Source of the DNA: Candidatus Chloroploca sp. Khr17
GTDB taxonomy: Bacteria; Chloroflexota; Chloroflexia; Chloroflexales; Chloroflexaceae
Assembly: GCF_004138165.1 (NCBI RefSeq)
Contig: NZ_RYFF01000022.1
Location: 1 to 64,000 of the forward strand
Direction of reading: 5' to 3'
DNA length: 64,000 bases
A program made the translations under genes and the position numbers. This document shows positions 41,382 to 50,852 of the stretch, piece by piece (position 1 is the stretch's first letter; each line of letters begins with the position of its first letter). A model generated the notes under the pieces. It ran no database searches. It was not told where the DNA came from and saw only the letters and a list, made by a program, of their open reading frames with translations.

Positions 41382-43799
41382 TTAATTACGCAGGGGCTTG
41401 CCGGTCTCCATCATATGTTTGGCCCGTGCAAGCGTGCGCTCGTCCTGACCAAGGAACAACAGCGCTTCACGCTCAAGGCTCAAGAGGTACTGCTCATCAA
41501 CGAATTGTGGGTTGCTCAATTCGCCCCCACAGAGGATGTGCGCAATCTTTTCGGCAATGACCACATCATACTCAGTTGCAAAGTTGCCCTGGCGCAACTG
41601 GTAGATGGCGACCCGCGCCGCTGCCAGGCCGTCACGTCCAAGGGCATAGCAGTGATTGCCCGGCGTGGGCGGCGTATAGCCCTCGCCAACGAGGCGCAGC
41701 ACCTCGCGTTTCGCTTCGCCGATCAGGTAGTCTTGATTGAAGACAATGCGATCAGTTGGGCGCAGATAGCCGAGGTCACGCGCTTCGAGGGCGCTGGTTG
41801 CAACCTTGGCAAAGGCCAGGGTCTCGAAGACCTGCTGGAAGGCTTTGAGCGTATCGCCGCCATTGCGGGCTGTTTCCGCAATAATGCGCCGATTGAGTTG
41901 GGTACAGCCGCCCCAACCCGGCACCAGGCCAACGGCAAACTCGGGTAGGCCCATATAAGTCTCGGCGGCAGCAACCGTCACGGCCCCGTGCATCGCGAGT
42001 TCGGCCCCGCCACCAAGGGTGTGGGCAAATGGCGCGGTCACAACCGGCTTGGGTGCGTAGCGCAGATTGTAGAAGGTCTGCTGCACCAACTCGATCAACT
42101 CGCCGAGGTCGTCCCAGGCCCCCATCTGCACCGCCGCACCAAGTTCGTTCAGGTCGAAACCTGCCGAGAAGCGCGCCCCCTGGTTGCCGATGACCATGCC
42201 GACCCACTTGTCGTTCTTCAGTTCTTCCATCGCGCCGAGCAGAATTTCGACGACCGGTCCGCCGATGGCATTGGCCTTCGAATGGATCTCGAAGCAGAGC
42301 ACGCCGTCACCAAGGTCAATCAGGCTCGCCGCAGCATTGCCAAGCACCTCGTGCCCTGCCGCCTTAAGGGCCGCCAGATCGATGGCGCGTGGGTCACGCA
42401 CGATCGGCTCGTGACGCCCGGTGGCAACATTGTAGGCTGTGCCGTCACCATAGAACTGTGCCTCGCCTTTCGCGATCAACTGATCGACCCAGGCTGGCAC
42501 GTCCAGACCCTGGCTCTTCATCAGATCGGCACCCTCAGCGACGCCGAGCGCATCCCAGATCTGGAACGGCCCAAGTTGATGCGCAAAGCCCCAACGAATG
42601 GCATTGTCCACATCGGCGACGCTATCGGCAATCTCGGGCAACCGACGCGCCGCATAAGCGATCATTGGCAAGATGGCCAGCGTGACAATCGCGGCCCCCC
42701 GGTCATCGGGTTGCTCGGCGGCACGACGCAGCATAAACCGCAAGCGCTCGGGCAGGGCCTTCTGCTTCTTGGCCTCGTTGATAAACGCATCAACCGACGC
42801 GGTGCCTTGCGGCGCAACATATTCGAAGCTCTGCAAATCAAGGGACCAGAACTCGCGCTTCTTGCCCTCACGCATCTCTTTGTAAAAACCCTGGCCGACC
42901 TTCTTGCCCAGGCGACCGGCGGCAACCATGCGCTGGAGCAGATCATTATTGGTATAGACCTCGCGGCTCTCGTCTTCGGGAATCGCTTTGTAGAGATTTG
43001 ACGCCACGTAGTGCATCACATCCACGCCTACCTGGTCAAGCAGGCGGCAACTGGCCGTATTGGGGCGCCCGATCAGCGAACCCGTCAAGGCATCAAGCTC
43101 TTCGACCGTATAGCCACGGGCGAGCGCCTCATTGAGCACAACCTGGCCGGCATAGCTAAAGATGCGGTTGCCAATGAAATTGGGCCGATCTTTGCAGATC
43201 ACGACACCCTTGCCGAGCGTATTTTCGGCAAAACTGCGGAAAGCCGCCACCGCTGCCGGATCACTGGCCTCACCAGGGATCAACTCAAGCAACTTGAGGT
43301 AGCGCGGTGGGTTGAAGAAGTGAGCACCAAAAAAATGACGCTTGAACTCATCACTGCGTCCCTCGGCGATCAGCCCGATGGGAATACCCGAGGTATTGCT
43401 CGTGACAAACGCACCCGGCTTGCGCACCGCCTCGATTCGCTCCATCAAGGCCTGTTTGGGGCCAAGTTGCTCAATAATAACCTCGACAATCCAATCGACA
43501 TCAGCCAATTTTTCGAAGTCATCCTCGGTATTGCCAAGGGAAATGAGTTGCGCACTGTTTTGATTGTAGAGATTGGAAGGGCGAGCCTTGCGCATCCGGT
43601 CAAAACCGGCCTGCACAAACCGATTGCGAACAGCGGGGTGAGTGAGTGACAGGCCCTTGGCTTCCTCTTCAGGAGTGAGCTTGCTGGGCGGCATGTCAAG
43701 CAATAGAACCGGCAGACCTGCACCGGCAACCAGGCCGGCAATCGCCGCACCCATCGTACCAGCACCAATCACGGCAACACGCTTGATCTGATAGGGCAT
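41382..43799 (-). CDS. fadN: 3-hydroxyacyl-CoA dehydrogenase / enoyl-CoA hydratase fusion (FadN type)
   Basis: A protein of 805 aa from MPYQIKRVAVIGAGTMG; AAGGAGG lies 7 nt before the ATG. It carries the two middle steps of beta-oxidation. The NAD-dependent dehydrogenase part (about 1-400) has GAGTMGAAIAGL, 'VTSNTSGIPI', catalytic HFFNPPRYL and the C-terminal 'GQGFYK'. The hydratase/isomerase domain (about 520-720) has GARFSAGFDLNEL, 'HTLGGGAELAMHG' and 'YMGLPEFAVGLVPGWGG'. Domain order (dehydrogenase first) is that of Bacillus FadN, opposite to E. coli FadB. In Chloroflexales such enzymes could serve acyl-CoA degradation or 3-hydroxypropionyl-type chemistry; here the neighbouring thiolase favours fatty acid oxidation. 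Confidence 0.92.
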   Translation of the reverse strand: MPYQIKRVAVIGAGTMGAAIAGLVAGAGLPVLLLDMPPSKLTPEEEAKGLSLTHPAVRNRFVQAGFDRMRKARPSNLYNQNSAQLISLGNTEDDFEKLADVDWIVEVIIEQLGPKQALMERIEAVRKPGAFVTSNTSGIPIGLIAEGRSDEFKRHFFGAHFFNPPRYLKLLELIPGEASDPAAVAAFRSFAENTLGKGVVICKDRPNFIGNRIFSYAGQVVLNEALARGYTVEELDALTGSLIGRPNTASCRLLDQVGVDVMHYVASNLYKAIPEDESREVYTNNDLLQRMVAAGRLGKKVGQGFYKEMREGKKREFWSLDLQSFEYVAPQGTASVDAFINEAKKQKALPERLRFMLRRAAEQPDDRGAAIVTLAILPMIAYAARRLPEIADSVADVDNAIRWGFAHQLGPFQIWDALGVAEGADLMKSQGLDVPAWVDQLIAKGEAQFYGDGTAYNVATGRHEPIVRDPRAIDLAALKAAGHEVLGNAAASLIDLGDGVLCFEIHSKANAIGGPVVEILLGAMEELKNDKWVGMVIGNQGARFSAGFDLNELGAAVQMGAWDDLGELIELVQQTFYNLRYAPKPVVTAPFAHTLGGGAELAMHGAVTVAAAETYMGLPEFAVGLVPGWGGCTQLNRRIIAETARNGGDTLKAFQQVFETLAFAKVATSALEARDLGYLRPTDRIVFNQDYLIGEAKREVLRLVGEGYTPPTPGNHCYALGRDGLAAARVAIYQLRQGNFATEYDVVIAEKIAHILCGGELSNPQFVDEQYLLSLEREALLFLGQDERTLARAKHMMETGKPLRN

Positions 43800-44052
43800 C
43801 TGGTCCTCCTTGACCGTTGGTGTTGAGGCATTCTTATTACGCGATGCGTTATAGATATCAATATCATACCACATCTTTCACGCTTCTGGGGAGTTTTTGA
43901 GGGGCCGCATCAGCCCTAGTCAACTGTTCGGATAGGGCTGCACATCAACGATGAATCGTGTACACTATGGGTAGCGCATTCTAGCGACCATCAACGAAGG
44001 ATCTTGCTATAAAACGGAGTTTTCGACAGAGCGTTATCAGGCGGAGGAACCT

Positions 44053-44310
44053 ATGGCCGTCATGATGCCCGAGCCAACTCCGACCGAGGAGGTGCTCGAC
44101 TTCTTGCTCTCGGCGCCTACACCGGAGGCGGTCATTGTGTTACGGCCCTCGCCGGTGGCCCAGGAGCGCTTGCGCTACTTGCTCGACGGCAGCCGCAACA
44201 CAACCTTGAACGACGCCGAGCGTGCCGAACTGGAGAGCTACCTGCAGCTAGAGCACTTTGTACGCCACCTCAAGATCCGCGCCCGTGAAAAACTGGCAGC
44301 CGACGTATGA
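44053..44310 (+). CDS. small conserved protein of cyanobacterial/Chloroflexota type, unknown function
   Basis: A protein of 85 aa with no membrane segment. It has the pattern 'VLDFLLSAPTPEAVIVLRPSPVAQERLRYLLDGSR...LNDAERAELESYLQLEHFVRHLKIRAREKL'. I recall near-identical layouts in many cyanobacterial and Chloroflexota small proteins, often proposed as antitoxin-like. No toxin gene follows: after a 60-bp gap comes a bipartite palindrome. GGAGGA precedes the ATG by 5 nt, and TTGCTATAAAAC lies upstream as a possible extended -10. If it is an antitoxin it is an orphan. Confidence 0.65.
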   Translation: MAVMMPEPTPTEEVLDFLLSAPTPEAVIVLRPSPVAQERLRYLLDGSRNTTLNDAERAELESYLQLEHFVRHLKIRAREKLAADV

Positions 44311-44372
44311 CCTACATCTTAACGTAAGCCTCCGGCTGGGGGGGGTGGCGGGCCGCTGGCCCCAAGCATCTC

Positions 44373-44452
44373 GCTTGTGCTGGCGAAAACGGCCAGCGAA
44401 GCTGGCCGTTTTCGCCAGCACAAGCATGGGTTTTTAGGGCGGCAGCCCTAAA
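44373..44452. terminator. bipartite palindrome unit, copy 3
   Basis: The long palindrome has perfect 25-bp arms (44373-44397 and 44401-44425) and a GAA loop, with outer GCTTGTGC and apex CAGCgaaGCTG. After 7 nt comes the short palindrome TTTAGGGC-ggca-GCCCTAAA (44433-44452). It separates convergent genes. An unpaired copy of its right arm is at 14659-14682. Confidence 0.72.
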
Positions 44453-44503
44453 GTTCATGCGCATGGGGTGGGGTGCAAACCCCAGCAATACCCGCCGGAG
44501 GCA

Positions 44504-46651
44504 CTACCCTACGGCAATTTCGTAGATCTGGTGAATCGCGTGATCCACGCCGGTCAACTCGATGGTCAGGGCGTAACGGCCCGCTTGCGTTGGCGTGAGC
44601 CGCAGGCGATCAACAACGATCGGGAGGCAATCAGCCGGCAGGTTGACGCGGTGACGCACTTCGGCGAGCACGTTGCCGCCAGGATCGCTCAGCCGCGCTG
44701 CCACTTGCGCCCCGACAATGCCCCGCCGTGCGTCGTTGACGACGCTCAACGCGAGCGTGATGGCCTCGCCGATGCTGTACAGCCGTGGCTCAAAGACGCA
44801 GTAGGCGTATTGTGGGCTAAAAGCCATGCGCATGGCCTCGTACGAGCGTTTAGGCACCCGCCAGTAGTCAACGACGCTCCAGAGTACCGCCGGGTAGGGG
44901 TCGAGCAAGAGAAAGGCGATGATGCCGCCTGTTGGACGGTATTTGTTGTTGCGTAGCCGATCAATGTAGTAGCGGTTGATGAAGATCTGGTAGTCCTGCG
45001 AGAGTTTGATGACATTGGCAAGCGATCCGGCCTGCCGCCACGGGATCCAGTTGTCCATGATTTCCGCCTGCAAGCCATGCCGCGTGGCGAGTTGCGCGAT
45101 TGCTTCGTCGGTCAAGGGATCAGGCATAAAACGCAAACTACTCTCAAGATTCGGGAAACTTTGCGAGCCAAATTCAGTCATAAAACGCATGTTATTTGGA
45201 AAGCGCTTTTGCATTACCTCAGCGTCGCGCAGGTCGCCATAGTTGCGGTACCAGCCAAAGTAGGCGTGACCATCAGTTCCTTCGCGCAGATAGGTGATGT
45301 CCAGTTCGCCTGATGAGCGCACCACGGGCCGCGTCGGGTCTTCTTGCTCAACAAGCGCTTTGAGTTGGGTGTCCATCACATTGCGATTCCAGTTTGGCCC
45401 AAAGACGCTCAGTTGCATTTTGATCCGTGTCCAGATGCTCTCATCAGCCGTATCTTCGATCAAAAAAGATTCGTTGTGCATGCACCAGATCGCGACCGAA
45501 GGGTGGCTGCCAAGTTGATGCACCATCACGCGCACCTGACGCCGCGCTTCTTCGAGAATGCTTGAAGCATAGAGCCATTGCAACGGGAAGTCTTGCCAAA
45601 GCAGGATGCCCGCCTCGTTGGCCGCTTCGTAAAAGGCCGGGTGATCAACATGGGCATGTACACGCAGCATGTTCATATGACAGTCCCGTGCCAGTTCAAG
45701 ATCGGCGGCACACCGGGCTTTGTCCATCGTGGCAATCCGCATGTCGCCCGGCGGGTAGTTGTTGCCTTTGACCAGAAAGCGTTCCCCATTGAGATAGGGC
45801 AGCCAGTTGCGCAATTCGAAGGTACGCACGCCAAAGGTGATGGGGAGAAGATCGCTTACGTGCCCGTCAACCAGCACCTCAACGGTCACATCATAGAGAT
45901 CCGGTCGCCCCAGATCGTGTGTCCACCAGAGCCGCGGTTCGCGCAGTTTGATCAGCCCGCCAAGTTGCTGCGGTCCATGTCCAAGGCTGCGTTGCTGCTC
46001 GATCTGTTGCGCTTCACCCGCAAAGGTGCGCGGGGTAAAGGTCAGGCGTACGGTTGCGTCGCACGCGGTCGCGGCGTCAACCTCCAGATCAAAGCGGATC
46101 TGCGCAAAACGATCATTGCACGTGAGCGTCAACAACCGCCCCCGCGCCAGATGCACCGCTCGGCTGTGATGCAGTTCGACGGGTAACCAGATCCCGCCCG
46201 GATTCGCCTGCGGATCAAGACAGTCCCAGTGCGAAAAAACGCCGGTGATCATCGTTTTCCCGCTCTTGTTGCGTTCATCAGGGCACTCAACTTCCACCAG
46301 CAACGTATTCTCGCGCTGCAACAGGCCCGTGATCTCGCGCTCGTGCGGCTCGAAATAACCCGTATGCGCCCCCAGGTCAACCCCGTTCAGATAGACGCGC
46401 GAATGATAAAAGACGCCCTTCAGCCGCAGCCATCGGCGGCGCAACGCTTGATCCGCTGCCTCTGCATCCGACCACAAAAACCGGCAGCGATAGACAACTC
46501 TGCCTGCATAGTGCTCAAAGCCGCTCAGTTGTTGCCAGTGAGCGGGAACATGGGCCGGAAACCAGCCTTCATCATCACGTGGATAGATGCCCTGCCGGAA
46601 GGTGTCAATCGGATGGATCTGCCAGTGGTCGGCAAGCGTTTGATCATACAT
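44504..46651 (-). CDS. glycoside hydrolase family 2 protein
   Basis: A protein of 715 aa. The GH2 layout is visible: N-terminal sugar-binding beta-sandwich (about 1-170, with 'WFPAHVPAHWQQL' and 'VYLNGVDLGAHTGYFEP'), an Ig-like domain (about 170-285) and a TIM barrel (from about 290) with 'FLVKGNNYPPGDM' and acid/base Glu in 'WCMHNES'. The nucleophile Glu should lie near 'MTEFGSQSFPN'. A C-terminal beta domain completes it. Substrate could be a beta-mannoside, beta-galactoside or beta-glucuronide; sequence alone does not decide. No signal peptide is seen, so it is probably cytoplasmic. It is the last gene of the GH35-GT2-GH2 operon. Confidence 0.87.
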   Translation of the reverse strand: MYDQTLADHWQIHPIDTFRQGIYPRDDEGWFPAHVPAHWQQLSGFEHYAGRVVYRCRFLWSDAEAADQALRRRWLRLKGVFYHSRVYLNGVDLGAHTGYFEPHEREITGLLQRENTLLVEVECPDERNKSGKTMITGVFSHWDCLDPQANPGGIWLPVELHHSRAVHLARGRLLTLTCNDRFAQIRFDLEVDAATACDATVRLTFTPRTFAGEAQQIEQQRSLGHGPQQLGGLIKLREPRLWWTHDLGRPDLYDVTVEVLVDGHVSDLLPITFGVRTFELRNWLPYLNGERFLVKGNNYPPGDMRIATMDKARCAADLELARDCHMNMLRVHAHVDHPAFYEAANEAGILLWQDFPLQWLYASSILEEARRQVRVMVHQLGSHPSVAIWCMHNESFLIEDTADESIWTRIKMQLSVFGPNWNRNVMDTQLKALVEQEDPTRPVVRSSGELDITYLREGTDGHAYFGWYRNYGDLRDAEVMQKRFPNNMRFMTEFGSQSFPNLESSLRFMPDPLTDEAIAQLATRHGLQAEIMDNWIPWRQAGSLANVIKLSQDYQIFINRYYIDRLRNNKYRPTGGIIAFLLLDPYPAVLWSVVDYWRVPKRSYEAMRMAFSPQYAYCVFEPRLYSIGEAITLALSVVNDARRGIVGAQVAARLSDPGGNVLAEVRHRVNLPADCLPIVVDRLRLTPTQAGRYALTIELTGVDHAIHQIYEIAVG

Positions 46652-46662
46652 AGCAACACTAT

Positions 46663-47604
46663 CTATAAGGTTCGCAAAAGATCGCGATACAGTGCTATCC
46701 TTGTCCGACGAAGCTCAGGACGGTGCCCAAGGCGTAATTTGAGCCACTCGCTGCTCAGTTCATAGGCAAAACTCAAGCGTAAGAAGGCGCGCAGGAAGGC
46801 TGCCCAGCGCCAGCCATGCCAGAGCCGCATTAACAAGATGCGGCTCTGGCTAAAGTTCAGGTGACGTGCCGCCACCGCTTGCTCGCTGCTTTTGCCTTCG
46901 TAGTGGATCATCACCGCGTCGGGCACAAACCTGATCCCGCCCCATGCCTGTTGCAGCCGGGCCTGCCACTCTAACTCTTCACTATACATAAAAAAGCGCT
47001 CGTCAAGCAAGCCTGCCTGCGCAATTGCCTCGCTCCGCACCAGCAACGCAGCCCCGACAAGCCAGTCGACCGGCTGGGCCACGGTCTCAGATGTCTCGGC
47101 ACAGCGGTACCGTCGTGCCCACGGATTCGCAGGCCAGAGCCGATCAAGGGCCGTGCTTTCCCAGAAGAAGGTCGCACGGGTCGGAAACCGACGCCGCGAC
47201 GACTGGATCGTCTGGTCACCATAGCGCAATAGTGGGCCGACCGCCGCTAGTTCGGGATGCGCCGCTAGTTCCTGTACCAGCCGGGGAATGGCCTCGCCAA
47301 CAACCTTGATGTCGGGGTTGAGCAGAAGGATGTAGGGACTGCGGTCACCTTCCGAGGCGGTGATCTGCCGGAAGGCCAGGTTGTTGCCGCCGGCAAAACC
47401 AAGATTGCGCCCCGGTTCAAGCAGACCCACCTGCGGATAGAGCGTGCGCACCATCGCTGGCGTGCCATCGTGACTCGCATTGTCCACGACGATGATCTGA
47501 TACTCCAGATCACTGCCGGCCAGCGACGCCTCAATGCTCGCGAGACACGCTTGCAGCAGTTCGCGCACATTCCATGACACAATGACAATGCGCAACCCAG
47601 GCAT
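46663..47604 (-). CDS. GT2-family glycosyltransferase (rhamnosyltransferase-like)
   Basis: A protein of 313 aa from MPGLRIVIVSWNVRELL (47604); a GTG at 47631 overlapping the GH35 stop is an alternative. GT-A fold: 'IIVVDNASHDGT' (about 40-51) and 'RNLGFAGGNNLAF', then the metal-binding 'LLNPDIKV' and 'ERFFMYSEELEW', where a catalytic acidic pair is expected. It would transfer a sugar such as rhamnose to a glycan. It lies between a GH35 and a GH2 gene with gaps of 23 and 11 bp, so a catabolic-looking operon includes a biosynthetic enzyme. Confidence 0.85.
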   Translation of the reverse strand: MPGLRIVIVSWNVRELLQACLASIEASLAGSDLEYQIIVVDNASHDGTPAMVRTLYPQVGLLEPGRNLGFAGGNNLAFRQITASEGDRSPYILLLNPDIKVVGEAIPRLVQELAAHPELAAVGPLLRYGDQTIQSSRRRFPTRATFFWESTALDRLWPANPWARRYRCAETSETVAQPVDWLVGAALLVRSEAIAQAGLLDERFFMYSEELEWQARLQQAWGGIRFVPDAVMIHYEGKSSEQAVAARHLNFSQSRILLMRLWHGWRWAAFLRAFLRLSFAYELSSEWLKLRLGHRPELRRTRIALYRDLLRTL

Positions 47605-47627
47605 AGGTGGTTGTCTGACCCTTATAC

Positions 47628-50363
47628 TCACCCGCTCTGCCCCCCGGCGATCAGCGTAACCAGCCCGGCTGTCCCCGTCTCGACAAAGATCCATAGTTCA
47701 TTCTGGGTTGTTAGCCATGAAACGGGCACTTTATACGCTTCTTGTGGCCCAGGTTGCCAGAAACGGGCCAGGTTGCGCCCATTGAGCCAGATGTGCCCTT
47801 TGGCAAATCCGTCAAGCCGTAGGCTTAGGCGTCCGATGCTCGCTGGTAACTCGTTCCGGGCAAAAGCGACCCGATAAAAAGCCGGCCCGGTTGAACTGGC
47901 GCTGATCGGACGATCCGGGGTCACCCCGGCGCGAAAACTCCAACGAGCCTTCAACGGGCGTTTGAGCGGATAACTCACCAGTGTCGCCTGCCAGGGGGAT
48001 CCGGCGTACCCCTGCAAAAACAGGGCCAGCACATTCGTCCCCGGGCGCACCCAGTCGGTCACGTCGTGTTTGAGAAAGCCTCCGCTACGATGACGGCTAA
48101 AACGCTCGACGGCTTCACCATTCACAAAGAGTGCCCCCGAACTCCGATCACCAGTGATGTGCAGAAGATAACGCCGCCCAGGTTGCACCTCAAACGTCCG
48201 CAGCAACCAAACCGCAGGCCCGCTAAAGGCAAAATGGCGCAGATCGACCGCATCCTGGTCGGGTCGAAACGCGCCGGGTTGCGCATGCGCTACGGCTTCA
48301 CCTGCAAACTGTACCTCCTGCCAGAGCGCCGACCAACCCTGAGAGAGATCCTGCTCTTCGCCATCAAGATAGAGCGTGTCCAGCAACCCCTTGAGTTCAC
48401 CAAGCTTCAACCCATAGTTAAAGCGCCCCAGGTTGTCAACCAGCAGGCGCACGTCGTGCTGCCCAGCTTCAAGCTTTAGCGGCAGCGTATACCGTGGCCC
48501 GTGGTGACTGACGCCGAACCAGCCGACGTCCACGCCATCAACCAGCAAACGGGCCCGATCATGCAACCATGGCGCAACCAGCCGTGTTTCGAGCGGTGCC
48601 TCCAATTCCAGGGTCGCTCGATACCAACCGTACCCATAATCGCATCCCAGGCGATCGAGCGATTCGGGGCGGGTAAGGTTCCGCCAACCCTCATTCGTGA
48701 TCATTTCGACCACGCCAAACCGTTCGGTCGGGAGATTCAACCGGGTCTCGTGCAGAGGAACAGGTGGCGATGGGATCTGAACCGTGCCGTCGGGCAGCAA
48801 TTCGCACCGCGCCGCCGCAGCGTCGGTCAGGAACATCAAGCGCAGCGAGCGTGCGCCACAGTGAAGATCGAGAATGCCAGGGTTCTCGTTGATCCAGTAG
48901 GTTACCTCGATACTATATTTGTGCAACGAGGCCTGGAGACCAGGTGAGGTCGTTGTCACCATTGGCGGGGCCTCACCATGCTGATCAAGCAGTTCCACGA
49001 GGCCTTGCTCGCCAGGTTGCCCATAGATGATCAGCAGATCACGTTCGCGGTAGCGCCAGAAACCGAGCATGCGCCCAGTATGACACACCAGACGTAACTG
49101 GTCGTGTAAAGGCAGATGCGCAAAGATCGGGCGGATTGTCGCTGGCTCAACCTCGACGGTCAGATGACGCGCAGGATGCGCCAGAAAGACCTGATAGCTC
49201 TGCCCTTCTAGCCCGGCATTCACCAGGAACGTAGCCTGAAAATCGCGCCACGCCTCTGGAGCGTCCGGGCTGGCGCGTACCGTCCGGTACGGCTCAGTTC
49301 CCGGCTCACTTCGCCCATAGACGGCCGGCGGGCTTAGCACGGTCAACCCACCCGGCACCGCATCGGCCAGGATCGGTGCCAGGCGTGCGCCCAGGCTCCC
49401 CAGAAAGAGGTGATGCCGACGCGCCACGAGCGCCTTGGCGCGCCATTCGCCATATTCGCTCACCGGGGCATCATAGTCATAACTGGTGGTCATAAAGACC
49501 AGATCACCGCCGACCGTGCGCCCCCCCCACGAACCAAAATTGGTGCCACCGGCCCACATCCAATGCGAAAAGCCAGCCGCACCGACAGCTGTCAACTGAT
49601 GCAAGGTCATATCAAGTTTCGCTGCCGTCTTGCGCGTCTGGCGACTGGTACTCCAGCTATCAAACCAGCCACTCCAGAGTTCACTCACCATCAGTGGATT
49701 ATCCGGCCAGAGGCGCCGAGTCTGGAGGAGCTTTTCGGCAAGGCCACTCCAGCCATTGCGTAACTCGGGTCGTCCGGGCATCGCCCCGACACATGTATAT
49801 TGCGGCACCTCTATGCCGCGCGCCGTCGCTGCCGCTGCAAGCGTCTGCTGATGAAAATCGTGGGCATAGACCCCCGAGGCCCAGTGCTCATTCTCGATCT
49901 GACAGAGAATAATCGGGCCACCCCTGGTATGCTGACGCGGAACGAGCACCTCCATCAACCGGTCAAACCAGCGTTCAACGGCTTTGAGCGCCTGCGGATC
50001 ATCAACGCGCAAGCGTATCCCAGGGGTAGCCGTCAACCAGGCTGGCAGGCCGCCGTTTTCCCATTCGGCACAAATATAGGGCCCCGGACGAACGATCACT
50101 TTGAGCCCGAGCACATGACAAAGATCGAGGAAAGCCGCAAGATTGGCCTCATCAGCAAAATCAAAGTGACCAGGACGAGGTTCGTGGCGATTCCATGGGA
50201 TGACCGTATCAATCGTATTCAAACCCGCCCGGCGGGCCTGGGTCAACAACGAGCGCCATTCTGCGTGAGGCCAGCGGAAATAGTGTATACAACCAGCCAG
50301 GAGATAGAAAGGTTGCCCATCAAGCCACAGACCATCACGCCCAAGCGTTACCGCAGGTGCCAC
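47628..50363 (-). CDS. glycoside hydrolase family 35 beta-galactosidase
   Basis: A protein of 911 aa from a GTG start with GGGAG 6 nt upstream. The TIM-barrel domain (about 1-330) has 'GCIHYFRWPHAEWRSLL', 'DTVIPWNRHEPRPGHFDF', 'RPGPYICAEWENGGLPAWL', acid/base Glu in CQIENEHWASG and nucleophile Glu in 'MVSELWSGWFDSW'. Jelly-roll domains follow, with sugar-binding modules toward the C-terminus (about 640-890: 'LLRTFEVQPGRRYLLHITGDRSSGALFVNG'). It hydrolyses terminal beta-galactose. No signal peptide is evident. First gene of a three-gene operon; a TACAAT lies at 50401-50406 as a possible -10. Confidence 0.9.
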   Translation of the reverse strand: MAPAVTLGRDGLWLDGQPFYLLAGCIHYFRWPHAEWRSLLTQARRAGLNTIDTVIPWNRHEPRPGHFDFADEANLAAFLDLCHVLGLKVIVRPGPYICAEWENGGLPAWLTATPGIRLRVDDPQALKAVERWFDRLMEVLVPRQHTRGGPIILCQIENEHWASGVYAHDFHQQTLAAAATARGIEVPQYTCVGAMPGRPELRNGWSGLAEKLLQTRRLWPDNPLMVSELWSGWFDSWSTSRQTRKTAAKLDMTLHQLTAVGAAGFSHWMWAGGTNFGSWGGRTVGGDLVFMTTSYDYDAPVSEYGEWRAKALVARRHHLFLGSLGARLAPILADAVPGGLTVLSPPAVYGRSEPGTEPYRTVRASPDAPEAWRDFQATFLVNAGLEGQSYQVFLAHPARHLTVEVEPATIRPIFAHLPLHDQLRLVCHTGRMLGFWRYRERDLLIIYGQPGEQGLVELLDQHGEAPPMVTTTSPGLQASLHKYSIEVTYWINENPGILDLHCGARSLRLMFLTDAAAARCELLPDGTVQIPSPPVPLHETRLNLPTERFGVVEMITNEGWRNLTRPESLDRLGCDYGYGWYRATLELEAPLETRLVAPWLHDRARLLVDGVDVGWFGVSHHGPRYTLPLKLEAGQHDVRLLVDNLGRFNYGLKLGELKGLLDTLYLDGEEQDLSQGWSALWQEVQFAGEAVAHAQPGAFRPDQDAVDLRHFAFSGPAVWLLRTFEVQPGRRYLLHITGDRSSGALFVNGEAVERFSRHRSGGFLKHDVTDWVRPGTNVLALFLQGYAGSPWQATLVSYPLKRPLKARWSFRAGVTPDRPISASSTGPAFYRVAFARNELPASIGRLSLRLDGFAKGHIWLNGRNLARFWQPGPQEAYKVPVSWLTTQNELWIFVETGTAGLVTLIAGGQSG

Positions 50364-50415
50364 GGCACACTCCCTTAGCTCTACTGCACCACCATTTTCT
50401 ATTGTACTTCATCTT

Positions 50416-50431
50416 AGGGCGATTGCATCTT
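50416..50431. repeat. isolated end of the AGGGCGATT MITE family
   Basis: AGGGCGATTGCATCTT matches the terminal repeat of the element at 21837-22029 perfectly, but no second end follows. It sits in the upstream region of the GH35 operon. Confidence 0.5.
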
Positions 50432-50501
50432 CAGCACCCTTGACGATTACCAAGCAACAGACTACACTATCAAATATACCAATCCTAGACGATGAGTGTC
50501 G

Positions 50502-50541
50502 CAGGAGTGTCGGCTTTAGTCGGCTAAAGCCGACACTCCTG
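50502..50541. repeat. long palindrome upstream of the 75-aa gene
   Basis: Arms 50502-50519 and 50524-50541 are perfect 18-bp complements around TCGG. It lies between divergent genes, not after a gene end, so termination of an annotated gene is not its obvious role. Confidence 0.6.
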
Positions 50542-50594
50542 TATACAAGTCAAATAGGACTGCGGTATACCAACCAGGAGAATAAGGAGCCCGT

Positions 50595-50822
50595 ATGACT
50601 CCAGTCTGTTCAAATACGCAGCCATCTCACAAGCATCTCCCTATTGCCTCCTCGGGTGATAGTGTGAATGTCTCGCCTATGGCGCTGCGAGCGTTGCTCT
50701 TGTTGAGTGAGGCGGTCAGTCCTGGTGATGCGTCACTTGCGCGTCTCTCTGATGAGGAACTGGCGCTCCTCCGTATGATGCTCATGCGTCTTGGCGGCAG
50801 CGAACGCAGAAATATTGCCTGA
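50595..50822 (+). CDS. small protein of unknown function
   Basis: A protein of 75 aa with AAGGAG 5 nt before the ATG. The first 27 residues are polar. The rest is a Leu-rich amphipathic helix pair (MALRALLLLSEAVSPG...LARLSDEELALLRMMLMRLG). No family is recognised. A MITE-like element follows its stop within 30 bp. The good ribosome site argues that it is real. Confidence 0.5.
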   Translation: MTPVCSNTQPSHKHLPIASSGDSVNVSPMALRALLLLSEAVSPGDASLARLSDEELALLRMMLMRLGGSERRNIA

Positions 50823-50852
50823 TGCCCTGCAACCTCGTGTGGCTCAGTAGGG

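Noticed and set aside
41988-43001. 337-codon plus-strand frame
   Set aside because: It is antisense to fadN; no family signature is seen.
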